A stretch of DNA of 64,000 bases from Streptomyces paradoxus (GCF_014202475.1 NZ_JACHGV010000001.1:986186-1050185); one strand, 5' to 3'. Positions 31,055 to 40,288 are shown, counted from the stretch's first letter. The notes: generated by a model from the letters alone, not told the origin. Made by a program: numbers and translations.

Positions 31055-31414
31055 GTGACCGTAGGTGATCCGGCGGGCCGGCTCGTCCGGCTGTTCGCTC
31101 TGACCGGCGGCCGGACCCGCCCCAGCCGCGCCGACTTCACGCTCATCTCGACGGTCACGGCGGTCGATCCGCCGCCCGCCACGGCGGCCCGGTGCCAGCC
31201 CGAGCACACCCGGATCCTCCGGCTGTGCGCCGAGCCGGTCGCCGTGGCGGAGCTGGCCGCCCGGCTCGACCTGCCGGTGAGCGTCGTCGTCATCCTGCTG
31301 TGCGACCTGCTGGAGGCGGGCCGGATCACCGTCCGCCCGCCGCGCCTCGTCTCCCGTACCACTCCGGACCTGGACCTGCTGCAGAAAGTGAGGGACGGCC
31401 TTGGCCGGCTCTGA
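31055..31414 (+). CDS. DUF742 protein (CvnC)
   Basis: 119 aa from a GTG one base after the cvnB stop. DUF742 hallmarks are LVRLFALTGGRTRPSRADFT and the winged-helix-like part ILRLCAEPVAVAELAARLDL, then VVVILLCDLLEAGRITVRPP. It is a small cytoplasmic partner in the conservon complex. It overlaps the start of the GTPase gene by 14 bases, indicating coupled translation. Confidence 0.9.
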   Translation: MTVGDPAGRLVRLFALTGGRTRPSRADFTLISTVTAVDPPPATAARCQPEHTRILRLCAEPVAVAELAARLDLPVSVVVILLCDLLEAGRITVRPPRLVSRTTPDLDLLQKVRDGLGRL

Positions 31415-31985
31415 CCTTGCCACAGACGCCTCTTCGGCACCCGACACGGTGAAGATCCTCATCGCCGGGGGCTTCGGCGTCGGCAAGACCACCATGGTCG
31501 GATCGGTCAGCGAGATCGTCCCGCTGCGCACCGAGGAACCCCTGACCATGGCCGGTCTGTGCGTAGACGACCTCGAGGGCATCGAGGAGAAGCGGGCCAC
31601 CACCGTGGCCCTGGACTTCGGCCGGATCACCATCAGCCGGGAACTGGTGCTCTATCTCTTCGGCACGCCGGGGCAGCAGCGGTTCTGGTTCATGTGGAAC
31701 GACCTGGCGCTCGGCGCGCTCGGGGCCGTGGTCCTGGTCGACGTGCGCAGACCCGAGTGCAGCTTCGCCGCGATCGACTTCTTCGAGCGCCGGGGCATTC
31801 CGTTCGTCGTCGGCGTCAACGGCTTTCACGGCGAACACCCGTACCCGCCCGAGGACATCCGGGAGGCGCTCGCGGTGCCGGAACACGTGCGGGTGCTGCT
31901 GTGCGACGCCCGGGACCGGGAGTCGTGCCGGGACGTGCTGATCGCCCTGATCGACCAGCTGATCGCGTCGGCGGTGCAGAGCTGA
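31401..31985 (+). CDS. Ras-like GTPase of the conservon (CvnD)
   Basis: 194 aa from a TTG start inside the end of cvnC. P-loop GGFGVGKTTMVGSVSE; G3 region LYLFGTPGQQRFWFMWNDLA. The G4 NKxD motif is replaced by VNGFHG, usual for this actinobacterial family. It binds and hydrolyses GTP and signals from the CvnA-C complex. It is the last gene of the operon; its stop codon lies inside a hairpin shared with the convergent lipoprotein gene. Confidence 0.93.
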   Translation: MAGSDLATDASSAPDTVKILIAGGFGVGKTTMVGSVSEIVPLRTEEPLTMAGLCVDDLEGIEEKRATTVALDFGRITISRELVLYLFGTPGQQRFWFMWNDLALGALGAVVLVDVRRPECSFAAIDFFERRGIPFVVGVNGFHGEHPYPPEDIREALAVPEHVRVLLCDARDRESCRDVLIALIDQLIASAVQS

Positions 31986-32004
31986 GGCGGAATCGCCTCA
32001 GCTC
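31979..32004. terminator. Bidirectional terminator containing both convergent stop codons
   Basis: Perfect 11-bp arms GAGCTGAGGCG (31979-31989) and CGCCTCAGCTC (31994-32004) enclose a GAAT loop. The cvnD stop (31983-31985) lies in one arm and the stop of the opposite lipoprotein gene (31998-32000) in the other, so both genes end within the stem. Confidence 0.75.
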
Positions 32005-32903
32005 GGGCCGGGAGCGGCGCCGGGCCACCCGGTGTACGGCACCGGGCGGCCCGTGAACGCGTCCAGGACAACGCGGTCGCCGACCGGTCGGTCCAGCTCC
32101 ACCGTCACCTTCTCGCCCCGCAGATCGCTCGTGCAGGGACCGTCCTCGATGCCCGCGACCGCGGCGGACAGCACCACGCTCCCGTTCGTCTCCAGCGCCG
32201 TCACGACGGGGCCGTCGTCACAGGAACCGTGGTGCGCCACCACGGTGACGGACCGGCCGTCCCGCGCCACCGTCATCAGGCCGCCGAGCGGCGCCAGCAC
32301 GTCCTGGGGCATGTCCTGCCCGAGCGGCTTGATCGGCGGCGTGGGCAGTCCGGAGTCACTCACCGCGGCCCTCTTCAGCGGACCGGCGTAACCCTCCAGG
32401 GTGAACAGCCAGGCCGGGACGGTCGCCGGACCGCGGGCGGTGAGCACCGTCATGTTCCCCAACGCTGCCCGGGTGACGGTCAGTCGGGGTCCCGGGCCGC
32501 TGTCGCGGTCCAGGGTCCGGTAGACCCGGTCGGCCGCCATGAGGGGCCTGGTGAGCGAGCCCCCGTCCTTCCACGTCACCCGGCCGCTCTTGCCCTGGGC
32601 AGAGGGAAGGGGGGCCCGCAGCTCGAAGTTGCCGGTCGCGTAGGCGCGCCGGTCGTCGCCGCGCAGGCCCTCCGGGGGCGGTTGGACGACCGCCTCCACG
32701 GGGTGGTAGCCCTCGTGCCACTGTGCGGCTGCCCGGGAGCCGTCCCAGGCGTCGGCGACCTGCCGGGCACGGTCCTGCGTCGGGGGATCCGGCTCGCTGC
32801 CGCCGGCCTCCGCCGAGCCGCAGCCCGCGGCGGCCCCGGCTGCGGTGAGGGTCAGGGCGAGGACGAGCAGAAGACGGGCGGTTCGAGTCCTGTCGGTACG
32901 CAT
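31998..32903 (-). CDS. Lipoprotein of unknown function
   Basis: 301 aa from the ATG at 32903, with GGGAG 4 bases ahead. Signal peptide with lipobox LTAAGAAAGCGSAEAGG. The mature protein is soluble and beta-rich, with WHEGYHPVEAVVQPP, an invariant-looking HHGSCDDGPVVTALETNGSV and a cysteine pair (SCDDG, PCTSDL). I recognise no catalytic motif. Streptomycetes carry many such lipoproteins. It lies between the conservon and the betaine transporter, and neither context gives a function. Confidence 0.75.
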   Translation of the reverse strand: MRTDRTRTARLLLVLALTLTAAGAAAGCGSAEAGGSEPDPPTQDRARQVADAWDGSRAAAQWHEGYHPVEAVVQPPPEGLRGDDRRAYATGNFELRAPLPSAQGKSGRVTWKDGGSLTRPLMAADRVYRTLDRDSGPGPRLTVTRAALGNMTVLTARGPATVPAWLFTLEGYAGPLKRAAVSDSGLPTPPIKPLGQDMPQDVLAPLGGLMTVARDGRSVTVVAHHGSCDDGPVVTALETNGSVVLSAAVAGIEDGPCTSDLRGEKVTVELDRPVGDRVVLDAFTGRPVPYTGWPGAAPGPS

Positions 32904-32994
32904 GGCTCTCCCAGGGAAACGCGATGCCGGGGTGGTTCCGTTCCTGTGACGCCCCACCACCGGCCCGCGTTCGGTCCCCTGCGGACCCGGCCCA

Positions 32995-33018
32995 GCCCGT
33001 TATCCCATCGTGACGGGC
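32995..33018 (-). terminator. Small hairpin after the betaine-binding protein gene
   Basis: GCCCGT and ACGGGC form 6-bp arms around 12 bases, 8-31 bases past the stop of the binding-protein gene. A second small hairpin GGTCC/GGACC lies just beyond. Together they are a weak terminator candidate for the transporter operon. Confidence 0.35.
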
Positions 33019-33025
33019 CGCCGGC

Positions 33026-33982
33026 TCAGGCCAGGCCCGCCGACTTCAGCCACGCCGTCGCCACGTCCAGCGGGTCCTTCTTCTCCAGCTGCACCTGGGC
33101 GTCCAGCTCCAGGAGCGTCTTGGTGTCCAGCTTCGCGGAGACCGCGTCGAGCGCGTCGACGCCCTTCTGGGAGAGGCCGTCCTTGTGGACCAGCGGGGTC
33201 ACGTTGGCGAACCCGAAGAGGTTCTCCGGGTCCTTCAGGACGACGAACTTCTCCTTCACGATGGTGGGGTCCGTGGTGAAGATGTCGGCGGCCTGGACGG
33301 TGTTCCTGGTCAGCGCCGCCTGGGTCAGGGGGCCGCCCGCGTCGAGCGCCTTGAAGGACTTGAACTCCAGGCCGTACACGGACTTCAGGCCCTCCAGGCC
33401 CTGGTGCCGGGTCTGGAACTCGGGCGAACCGCCGATCACCAGGTCCGGGGCGGCCTCCTTGAGGTCCGCGAGGGTGGACGAGGAGGTGAGCTTGTACTTC
33501 TTGGCGGTCGCGGCGTTGACGGTCACCGAGTCCTTGTCCTCGGCAGGTGACGACTTGAGCAGCGTCAGCTTCTTGTCGAGCTTGGCCTTGACGGCCTCGT
33601 TCACCGCCTCGGCGGACTTCTGCTCGGCCTTGGGGTCGAGGTAGGCGAGCAGCGACCCGTTGTACTCCGGCAGCACGGTGACGGAGCCGTTCTTCATCAG
33701 GCCGTACGTCGTCTCGCGGCTGCCGATGTTGTGCTTGTAGGTGACCTTGATGCCCTTGGCCTTGAGCGCCTCGCCGTAGATGTCGGCGAGCAGGGTGCTC
33801 TCGGCGAAGTTGTTGGAGCCGACGACGACGGTGCCCGCCTTCGCCTTCTCGCCCGCCAGGGGGTCGTCGGAGGTGTCGCCGGACGAACAGCCCGCGAGCA
33901 GTGCCGCAGCGGCGGTGAGCGCGGCCACTGCCGCGCCGGTGTGCCTCGTCCTGGACCAGCTGCTCTTCGCGGTAGAAGTCAT
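33026..33982 (-). CDS. Glycine betaine/osmoprotectant-binding lipoprotein (OpuCC/ProX type)
   Basis: 318 aa from the ATG at 33982. Lipobox AAALLAGCSSGD (Cys32). The fold starts GTVVVGSNNFAESTLLADIY and contains TVLPEYNGSLLAYLDPKAEQ and DIFTTDPTIVKEKFVVLKDP, typical of the OpuAC/QAT substrate-binding family. It binds quaternary amines such as glycine betaine, choline or carnitine outside the membrane and delivers them to the two permeases encoded upstream in the same operon (77-base gap). Confidence 0.92.
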   Translation of the reverse strand: MTSTAKSSWSRTRHTGAAVAALTAAAALLAGCSSGDTSDDPLAGEKAKAGTVVVGSNNFAESTLLADIYGEALKAKGIKVTYKHNIGSRETTYGLMKNGSVTVLPEYNGSLLAYLDPKAEQKSAEAVNEAVKAKLDKKLTLLKSSPAEDKDSVTVNAATAKKYKLTSSSTLADLKEAAPDLVIGGSPEFQTRHQGLEGLKSVYGLEFKSFKALDAGGPLTQAALTRNTVQAADIFTTDPTIVKEKFVVLKDPENLFGFANVTPLVHKDGLSQKGVDALDAVSAKLDTKTLLELDAQVQLEKKDPLDVATAWLKSAGLA

Positions 33983-34059
33983 CCACCGATCCAATCCAGC
34001 CGCTTCACGATCAGTCAAGAGACGCCTGGTCACGGTTTCTTACAGACATCGTCAGGACG

Positions 34060-34725
34060 TCAGCGCCGGCGCACCCCCGGTGACACGGCCAGGCGGCCCA
34101 CCGCCCAGAACACCGCCAGCGTGACGAGGGCCAGGACGGCCACGAGGGTGGCGCCGCCCACCACCTTCTCGTAGTTGCGCTGGTAGAGCCCGTCGACGAT
34201 GTACCGGCCGAGGCCGCCCAGGCTGACGTAGGCGGCGATGGTGGCCGTCGAGACGATCTGGATGGCCGCCGAGCGCAGACCGCTCAGGATCAGCGGCAGC
34301 GCGACCGGAAGTTCGACCTGGAAGAGGATCCGCGACTCGTGCATGCCCATGCCGCGGGCGGCGTCCACCGGGGACGGGTCGACCGTGCGGACGGCCTCGT
34401 AGGTGGTCACCAGGATCGGCGGCACGGCGAGGATGACCAGCGGGATCATCACGGGCAGCAGGCCGAAGCCCATCACGATGACGATCAGCACGAGCAGACC
34501 GAAACTGGGCAGCGCGCGGGCGGCGGTGGCGATGAACGCGAGGGCGTTGCCGCCCCGCCCGGTGTGCCCGGTGATGAGGCCGACGGGCAGGCCGATCGCG
34601 GCGGCGAGGGCCAGCGCCAGGGCGGAGTAGTGGACGTGTTCGAGCAGGCGCTGCGGGATGCCGTCGTAGCCGTGCCAGTGGGCGCTGTCGCTGAAGAAGG
34701 CGTTGACGAAGTTCAGTACGTTCAC
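34060..34725 (-). CDS. Osmoprotectant ABC transporter permease
   Basis: 221 aa from the GTG that overlaps the preceding stop (GTGA). It has about five membrane helices. The ABC permease coupling motif appears as EAVRTVDPSPVDAARGMGMH, then LPVALPLILSGLRSAAIQI. It pairs with the second permease (34722-35426) in a heterodimeric OpuC/OsmU-type importer. Confidence 0.92.
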   Translation of the reverse strand: MNVLNFVNAFFSDSAHWHGYDGIPQRLLEHVHYSALALALAAAIGLPVGLITGHTGRGGNALAFIATAARALPSFGLLVLIVIVMGFGLLPVMIPLVILAVPPILVTTYEAVRTVDPSPVDAARGMGMHESRILFQVELPVALPLILSGLRSAAIQIVSTATIAAYVSLGGLGRYIVDGLYQRNYEKVVGGATLVAVLALVTLAVFWAVGRLAVSPGVRRR

Positions 34726-35426
34726 CGGGTCACGTCCTGGGGGGCGGGGCGTCGCTGCCGCACGCCGGTCTTCGGGCGCCTGCGGGTGCCGTTCGGCATC
34801 CACGGGGTCAGCACGACGCGGAGCAGCACCAGCAGGGCGTCGCACAGGATGGCCAGGACGGCCGTCGTGATCACGGAGTTCACGGCCAGCTCGGGCCGGT
34901 CGTACTTCTGCGCGTCGGCGAGCAGGTTGCCGAGGGCGCCCTGGTTGCCGATGAGGGTGCCGACGCTGACCAGGGAGATGCTGGAGACGGTGGCGACCCT
35001 GAGCCCGGCGATGATGGCGGGCACGGCGATCGGCAACTGCACCTGGAGGTAGCGGCGTACGGGCCCGAAGCCCATGGCGGTGGCCGCGGCGAGGGTCTCC
35101 TGCGGCACGGATCGCACGCCGTCGACGATGGCCGGGACGAGCACCACGAGGCTGTACACGGCCAGCGGGATCATCACAGTCAGCTCGGTCTGGCCGGTGT
35201 AGTCGATGAGGACCACGAAGAAGGCCAGCGACGGGACGGCGTAGAGGATGGTGGTGGCGCCGAGCACGGGCGGGTAGAGCCAGCGGAAGCGGACGCAGAG
35301 CTGGGCGAGCGGCAGGGCGAGCAGCAGGCCGGCCAGCACGGGCAGCAGGGCCTCCCGCAGGTGCAGGCCGATCAGGCCCTGGTAGCTGTGCTGGAGGTCG
35401 CTCGGGATGTCGAAGAAGCCGTTCAC
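34722..35426 (-). CDS. Osmoprotectant ABC transporter permease
   Basis: 234 aa from a GTG overlapping the ATPase stop by four bases. Membrane helices include ALLPVLAGLLLALPLAQL and ILYAVPSLAFFVVLIDY. The EAA-like loop reads DGVRSVPQETLAAATAMGFG, followed by LPIAVPAIIAGLRVATVSSI. The short basic C-terminal tail is cytoplasmic. Stop/start overlaps on both sides show tight translational coupling with the ATPase and the second permease. Confidence 0.92.
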   Translation of the reverse strand: MNGFFDIPSDLQHSYQGLIGLHLREALLPVLAGLLLALPLAQLCVRFRWLYPPVLGATTILYAVPSLAFFVVLIDYTGQTELTVMIPLAVYSLVVLVPAIVDGVRSVPQETLAAATAMGFGPVRRYLQVQLPIAVPAIIAGLRVATVSSISLVSVGTLIGNQGALGNLLADAQKYDRPELAVNSVITTAVLAILCDALLVLLRVVLTPWMPNGTRRRPKTGVRQRRPAPQDVTR

Positions 35427-36547
35427 GACGCGACCTTGGCCTCGTCGGCGTGGCCGCCGGCATGGGCGCTGCGGATCGCCTCGCCGATGGCCGCCTGCGA
35501 GACCACGCCGGTCACCCGGCCGGTGCCGTCCACGGCGACGGCGTGGCCGGCCGGGGAGAGCACCGCGCTGTCGAGGGCGGCCCGCAGGGAGTCGGTGCCG
35601 GGGACGAAGGGCCGTCCGTGCGGGACGAGCCGGTCGGTCCTGATGTCACCGGCCGTCAGGTCGCTCCGCTCGCCCCAGCCGAGGGGACGGCCGTCGGCGT
35701 CGGTGACCAGCAGCCAGGGCCCGTCGGGGGCGGCGAGCTGCTCGGCGGTGGCGTCGGCCGGGACCACCGGGCCGGTGGACAGCGGGAGTTCGGCGGAGGG
35801 GAAGAACGACAGCCGCCGGATGCCGCGGTCGGCCCCGAGGAAGTCCTCGACGAAGGCGTCGGCCGGGTCGGACAGCAGCTCGGCCGGGGGTGCGTACTGG
35901 GCGAGGTGACCGCCCTCGCGCATCACGGCGACCATCGTGCCGAGTTTGATCGCCTCGTCGATGTCGTGGGTGACGAAGACGATGGTCTTGCCCAACTCCT
36001 CCTGGATGCGGAGCAGTTCGTCCTGGAGCCCCTTGCGCACGACCGGGTCGACCGCGGAGAACGGCTCGTCCATGAGCAGCACGGGCGGGTCGGCGGCGAG
36101 CGCCCGGGCCACGCCGACGCGCTGCTGCTGGCCGCCGGAGAGCTGGTACGGGTACCGCTTGGCGAGCGCGGCGTCCAGGCCCACGCGTTCCATCAGCTCG
36201 GCCGCCCGGGCCCGGGCCTTCTGCTTGCCCCAGCCGAGCAGGCGCGGCACGGTGGCGATGTTGTCGAGGATCGTGCGGTGCTGGAAGAGGCCGGCGTTCT
36301 GGATGACGTAACCCATGGAGCGGCGCAGGGTGGTGACGGGCCGGCGCTGGATGTCCTCGCCGTCGAGGAGGATGGTGCCCTCACTCGGTTCGACCATCCG
36401 GTTGATCATCCGCAGGGTGGTGGTCTTGCCGCAGCCCGAGGGTCCGACGAGGACGGTGATCGAGCGGTCGGGTATCTCCAGGGAGAGCCGGTCGACAGCC
36501 ACCGTGCCGTCCGGATAGCGCTTGGTGACTGATTCGATCCGTATCAA
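35423..36547 (-). CDS. Osmoprotectant ABC transporter ATPase with CBS domains
   Basis: 374 aa from a TTG start. Walker [11 protein letters not shown] (35-44), Q-loop [13 protein letters not shown], signature [15 protein letters not shown], Walker [14 protein letters not shown] and H-loop [10 protein letters not shown]. The C-terminal 120 residues form a CBS pair ([14 protein letters not shown] and [20 protein letters not shown]), the part of OpuA-type ATPases that senses ionic strength or c-di-AMP. It is the first gene of the four-gene importer operon. ATG/GTG alternatives are not better placed, and [15 protein letters not shown] is the family start. Confidence 0.94.
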   Translation of the reverse strand: MIRIESVTKRYPDGTVAVDRLSLEIPDRSITVLVGPSGCGKTTTLRMINRMVEPSEGTILLDGEDIQRRPVTTLRRSMGYVIQNAGLFQHRTILDNIATVPRLLGWGKQKARARAAELMERVGLDAALAKRYPYQLSGGQQQRVGVARALAADPPVLLMDEPFSAVDPVVRKGLQDELLRIQEELGKTIVFVTHDIDEAIKLGTMVAVMREGGHLAQYAPPAELLSDPADAFVEDFLGADRGIRRLSFFPSAELPLSTGPVVPADATAEQLAAPDGPWLLVTDADGRPLGWGERSDLTAGDIRTDRLVPHGRPFVPGTDSLRAALDSAVLSPAGHAVAVDGTGRVTGVVSQAAIGEAIRSAHAGGHADEAKVAS

Positions 36548-36626
36548 GGCGCCGGAGCCCTTCGGTTGGCGGAAGCGTTGGCCATGGTCGTACGGGCTGT
36601 TTCCGGACGAGTCTAGAGGGCGCCTC

Positions 36627-38084
36627 TCACCGGTCGGCGGGGTGTACGCCCGGCGCGGGCAGGCGCACCGTGAACACCGTCGCTCCCGGTGCGCTGTTCA
36701 GCTCGACGCTGCCGCCGTGGGCGCGGACCAGGGACTGGGCGACCGCGAGGCCCAGGCCGCTGCCGCCGCGGTCGCGGCTGCGGGCCTTGTCGACGCGGTA
36801 GAAGCGGTCGAAGACGCGCGCCCGGTCGTCGGGCGGGATGCCCGGCCCGGTGTCGGCGACCCGCACCTCGGCGGCGCCGGGTACGAGGGCGACCTCCACC
36901 GACACCTTCGTCCCGGCGGGCGTGTGCACCGCGGCGTTGGTCAGGAGGTTGTCGACGACCTGACGGATGCGCAGCGGGTCCATCGGCAGCCGCACCGGAC
37001 CCGGACCCGTGAGGACGGTCAGCGGATGGCCGGGGCGGCCCGCGCGGAAGGCGTCAGCGGCCTGGCTCACCAGTTCCACCAGGTCGGCGTCCTCCATGCG
37101 CAGCGGCTCCTCCACCTCCGCCGCGTCCAGCCGGGCGAGCAGCAGCAGGTCGTCCAGGAGGATGCCCATGCGGGCGGCCTCGGCGCGCAGCCGGGCCAGG
37201 TGCCGGTCGCGTTCCTCGGGGGCGTTGGCGGCGGCGTACTGGAAGAGGTCGGCGTAGCCGCGCACGGACATCAGCGGGGTGCGCAGCTCGTGCGAGGCGT
37301 CGGCGACGAAGCGGCGCAGCCGCTGCTCGGCCTCGGCACGGACGGCGAGGGAGTCGTCGATGTGCTCCAGCATGGTGTTGAAGGCGGTGCGCAGTTCGTC
37401 CACCTCGGGCCCGCCGTCGCGGCCGTCGGCGCGCAGCGGCAGCCGGGCCGCCGACTCGGTCAGGTCGTGCGAGGCGATGCCGTGCGCGGTGGACGCCATG
37501 TCGCTGAGCGGCTTCAGGCCGCGGCGCAGCATCCGGCGGCCGAAGACGACCAGCGCGAGGAGCGCGAGGGCGAAGGTGACGACCTGGATCGTGATCAGCT
37601 GCCCGACGGTGTCCTCGATGTCCTCCAGGGGCGCGGCGCTGACCAGGACCACCCCGGGTTCGACCTGGCAGGCGCGCAGCCGGTAGGAGCCCGCGCCCCT
37701 GAGGTGCTCGGTGCGCAGGAGTTCGGTGTGCGCGGCGGTCTGCGCCCGGGCCAGGGAGGTGAAGTCGTCGACGTCCTTGGGCAGATCGGCCGGGTCCTCG
37801 GGCCTGCGGAGCTCGGTCTTGCCGTCCGACACGTCGTACACGGCGTAGAACCAGCTGTAGTACTTCTTGCCCGAGAGGGTGCCGTAGTCCGCGATGCTCT
37901 TGGACTGGGCGATCTGGGCCTGCGCGAGCTGGGTGTCGAGCTGGGCCGACAGGTAGTCCCGCATGTAGGTGGTCAGGGCCGTGCCGACGACGGCGAACAC
38001 GACCAGGGACAGGGCGCCGAGGCCGAGGGCCATCCGGGTGCCGAGGCGCATTCCGCGGTAGGCCCGCCGCAGCCGGGCGATCAC
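36627..38084 (-). CDS. Sensor histidine kinase
   Basis: 485 aa from a GTG that overlaps the regulator stop (GTGA). TM1 (about 20-40), an extracellular sensor region (41-160), TM2 (about 163-182), HAMP, and a H-box with His265 in FVADASHELRTPLMSVRGYA. Then come the N-box VVDNLLTNAAVHTPAG and the G1/G2 boxes VADTGPGIPPDD and GGSGLGLAVAQSLVRAHGG. This is a complete HPK1-type kinase. It is co-transcribed with the response regulator and divergent from the membrane reductase/FMN module, which is its likely target. Confidence 0.93.
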   Translation of the reverse strand: MIARLRRAYRGMRLGTRMALGLGALSLVVFAVVGTALTTYMRDYLSAQLDTQLAQAQIAQSKSIADYGTLSGKKYYSWFYAVYDVSDGKTELRRPEDPADLPKDVDDFTSLARAQTAAHTELLRTEHLRGAGSYRLRACQVEPGVVLVSAAPLEDIEDTVGQLITIQVVTFALALLALVVFGRRMLRRGLKPLSDMASTAHGIASHDLTESAARLPLRADGRDGGPEVDELRTAFNTMLEHIDDSLAVRAEAEQRLRRFVADASHELRTPLMSVRGYADLFQYAAANAPEERDRHLARLRAEAARMGILLDDLLLLARLDAAEVEEPLRMEDADLVELVSQAADAFRAGRPGHPLTVLTGPGPVRLPMDPLRIRQVVDNLLTNAAVHTPAGTKVSVEVALVPGAAEVRVADTGPGIPPDDRARVFDRFYRVDKARSRDRGGSGLGLAVAQSLVRAHGGSVELNSAPGATVFTVRLPAPGVHPADR

Positions 38085-38779
38085 TCGGCGGCCTGCCGCA
38101 GCACGTACCCGAAGCCGCGCACGGTGTGGATGAGCGGCGAGCCGCCCTCGTCGGTCTCGTCGAGCTTGCGGCGCAGCCGGCTGACGACCAGCTCGACGAC
38201 GTTGGAGCGGCCGCCGAAGCCGTACTCCCACACGTGGTCGAGGATCTGCGCCTTGGTCAGCACGGTGGGTGACTTGCGCATGAGGTAGCGCAGCACCTCG
38301 TACTCGGTCGGGGTGAGCGACAGCAGCCGCTCGCCGCGCCGGACCTCCCGGGTGTCCTCGTCCATGGTCAGGTCGCCGACCTGGAGCACGGACCGCTGGA
38401 AGGCGGGCCCGGCGCTGCGCCGCAGCACGGTCCGCAGCCGGGCCATCAGCTCCTCCACGGCGAACGGCTTGACCAGGTAGTCGTCGCCGCCCCGGGTCAG
38501 GCCCGCGACGCGGTCGGCGACGCCGTCGCGGGCGGTGAGGAACACCACCGGCACCATCGTGCCGGAGGCGCGCAGCCGGTCCAGGACGCCGAAGCCGTCC
38601 ACGCCGGGCAGCATCAGGTCGAGCACCACGATGTCCGGGTGGAACTCGGCGGCCCGCACCAGCGCGTCCTCGCCGGTGTACGCCGTGACCGCGTCCCAGC
38701 CCTCGTAGCGGGCGACGGTCGCGACGAGATCGGCGATGGGCGGGTCGTCGTCGACGACGAGAAGTCGTACTTTTTCCAC
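38081..38779 (-). CDS. OmpR/PhoB-family response regulator
   Basis: 232 aa from the GTG at 38779 (EKVRLLVVDDDPPIADLVAT). Receiver phospho-acceptor Asp54 in IVVLDLMLPGVDGFGVLDRL and conserved Lys in DYLVKPFAVEELMARL. The C-terminal winged helix has LTPTEYEVLRYLMRKSPTVL and VVSRLRRKLDE, ending HTVRGFGYVLR. The frame extends upstream to 38893, but that extension has no receiver-domain character. About 150 bases separate it from the divergent reductase gene. Confidence 0.93.
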   Translation of the reverse strand: MEKVRLLVVDDDPPIADLVATVARYEGWDAVTAYTGEDALVRAAEFHPDIVVLDLMLPGVDGFGVLDRLRASGTMVPVVFLTARDGVADRVAGLTRGGDDYLVKPFAVEELMARLRTVLRRSAGPAFQRSVLQVGDLTMDEDTREVRRGERLLSLTPTEYEVLRYLMRKSPTVLTKAQILDHVWEYGFGGRSNVVELVVSRLRRKLDETDEGGSPLIHTVRGFGYVLRQAAE

Positions 38780-38931
38780 GAGCTCATAGTGCTGCACGGG
38801 CCGGGCGCCGCCATAGCCGCGTGCCCTCCCGCCGCGGGATCGATAAACACTTGAAAGTCGAGCGACAGCTTCCCGACAGCTCCTGCGCGCCAAGCTCGGT
38901 ATCCCAGGAGCCGATCAAGGAGCTGCCGACC

Positions 38932-40275
38932 GTGACGACCCTCCGACAACCTCCCGTGGCGGCGACCCGCCCCGGTGTGCGCCCCAGAGTGGTGGGCCGC
39001 ACCGGCCTGTACGCGGTGCTGCTGGCGAACGCGGTCGTGGTGGCCGTGTTCTTCGCGCAGGCCGGTTTCGCCTCGAACGCGCTGATCGTGCTGGGCCGGC
39101 TGACCGGGCTGTACGCGGCGCTGCTGATGGCGTTCCAGCTGCTGCTGGTGGCGCGGCTGCCCTGGTTCGACCGGCGGATCGGCATGGACCGGCTGACGTC
39201 CTGGCACCGCTGGACGGGCTTCTCCGTGCTGTGGTTGCTGCTGGCGCACGCGGTGTTCATCGTCTTCGGCTACGCGCGGGCCTCGTCCCTGGACCCGGTG
39301 AACCAGCTGGTGGACCTCGCCGAGACGGTCGAGGGCGTGCTGCGGGCGATCGTCGCCCTGGCGGTCATCCTCGTGGTCGGGGCGGTGTCCGCCCGCTCCG
39401 CCCGGCGCCGGCTGGCGTACGAGACCTGGCATTTCATCCACCTGTACACCTATGTGGCGGTGGTCCTGGCGTTCACGCACCAGGTCGCGGCGGGGACGAC
39501 GTTCGCCTCGTCGCCGGTGGCGACGGCGTACTGGTACGCCGTGTGGGGCGTGGCCCTGGCCTCGGTGTTCACCGGCCGGCTGGTGCTGCCGCTGTGGCGC
39601 AACCTGCGCCACCGGCTCCGGGTGACGGCCGTCGTCCCGGAGAACGACCACGTCGTCTCGGTCTACATCACGGGCCGCGACCTGGACCGGCTGCCCGCCC
39701 GGGCCGGGCAGTTCTTCCTGTGGCGGTTCCTGACGAAGGACCGCTGGTGGCAGGCGAACCCGTTCTCCCTGTCGGCCGCCCCGGACGGCCGCACCCTGCG
39801 CCTGACCGCCAAGCGGGCCGGTGACGGCAGCGCCGCCCTGCGTCACCTGAAGGTCGGCACGCGCGTCTTCGCCGAGGGCCCCTACGGCGCCTTCACCACC
39901 CTGCACCGCACCCGCCCCGACGCCGTGCTCATCGCCGGCGGCGTCGGTGTCACGCCGATCCGGGCCCTGCTGGAGGAGCTGCACGGCCACGCGGTCGTGA
40001 TCTACCGGGTGGCCACGGACCAGGACGCCGTGCTCTACGACGAGCTGCGCGAGCTCGCGCTCGCCCGGGGCGCCGAACTGCACCTGGTCACGGGGCCGTC
40101 CGTGCCCGACCGGCTGGCGCCCCGGGAGCTCGCCCGGCTGGTGCCCGACATCGCGGGGCGGGATGTCTACCTGTGCGGTCCGCCGCCCATGATGAACGCG
40201 GTGCTCGGCAGCCTGCGCGAGCTGGGCGTGCCGAAGCCGCAGATCCACTTCGAACGCTTCAGCCTGGCCGGATGA
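38932..40275 (+). CDS. Ferric reductase-like transmembrane flavin oxidoreductase
   Basis: 447 aa from a GTG with AAGGAG 10 bases ahead. The N-terminal half holds six hydrophobic helices with paired haem-ligand histidines: LTSWHRWTGFSVLWLLLAHA, then ETWHFIHLYTYVAVVLAFTH. The C-terminal half is an FNR-type FAD/NAD(P) module: FSLSAAPDGRTLRLTAKRAG, FAEGPYGAFT, VLIAGGVGVTPIRALLEEL and DVYLCGPPPMMNAVLG. It moves electrons from cytosolic NAD(P)H across the membrane through haem. Genes for an FMN-binding acceptor and ApbE follow immediately. Confidence 0.92.
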   Translation: MTTLRQPPVAATRPGVRPRVVGRTGLYAVLLANAVVVAVFFAQAGFASNALIVLGRLTGLYAALLMAFQLLLVARLPWFDRRIGMDRLTSWHRWTGFSVLWLLLAHAVFIVFGYARASSLDPVNQLVDLAETVEGVLRAIVALAVILVVGAVSARSARRRLAYETWHFIHLYTYVAVVLAFTHQVAAGTTFASSPVATAYWYAVWGVALASVFTGRLVLPLWRNLRHRLRVTAVVPENDHVVSVYITGRDLDRLPARAGQFFLWRFLTKDRWWQANPFSLSAAPDGRTLRLTAKRAGDGSAALRHLKVGTRVFAEGPYGAFTTLHRTRPDAVLIAGGVGVTPIRALLEELHGHAVVIYRVATDQDAVLYDELRELALARGAELHLVTGPSVPDRLAPRELARLVPDIAGRDVYLCGPPPMMNAVLGSLRELGVPKPQIHFERFSLAG

Positions 40276-40288
40276 CGAGGAGAGATTC

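Noticed and set aside
32878..32895. GGTTCGAGTCC, resembling a tRNA T-loop.
   Set aside because: It lies inside the signal-peptide codons of the lipoprotein gene, and no acceptor, D or anticodon stem can be built around it.
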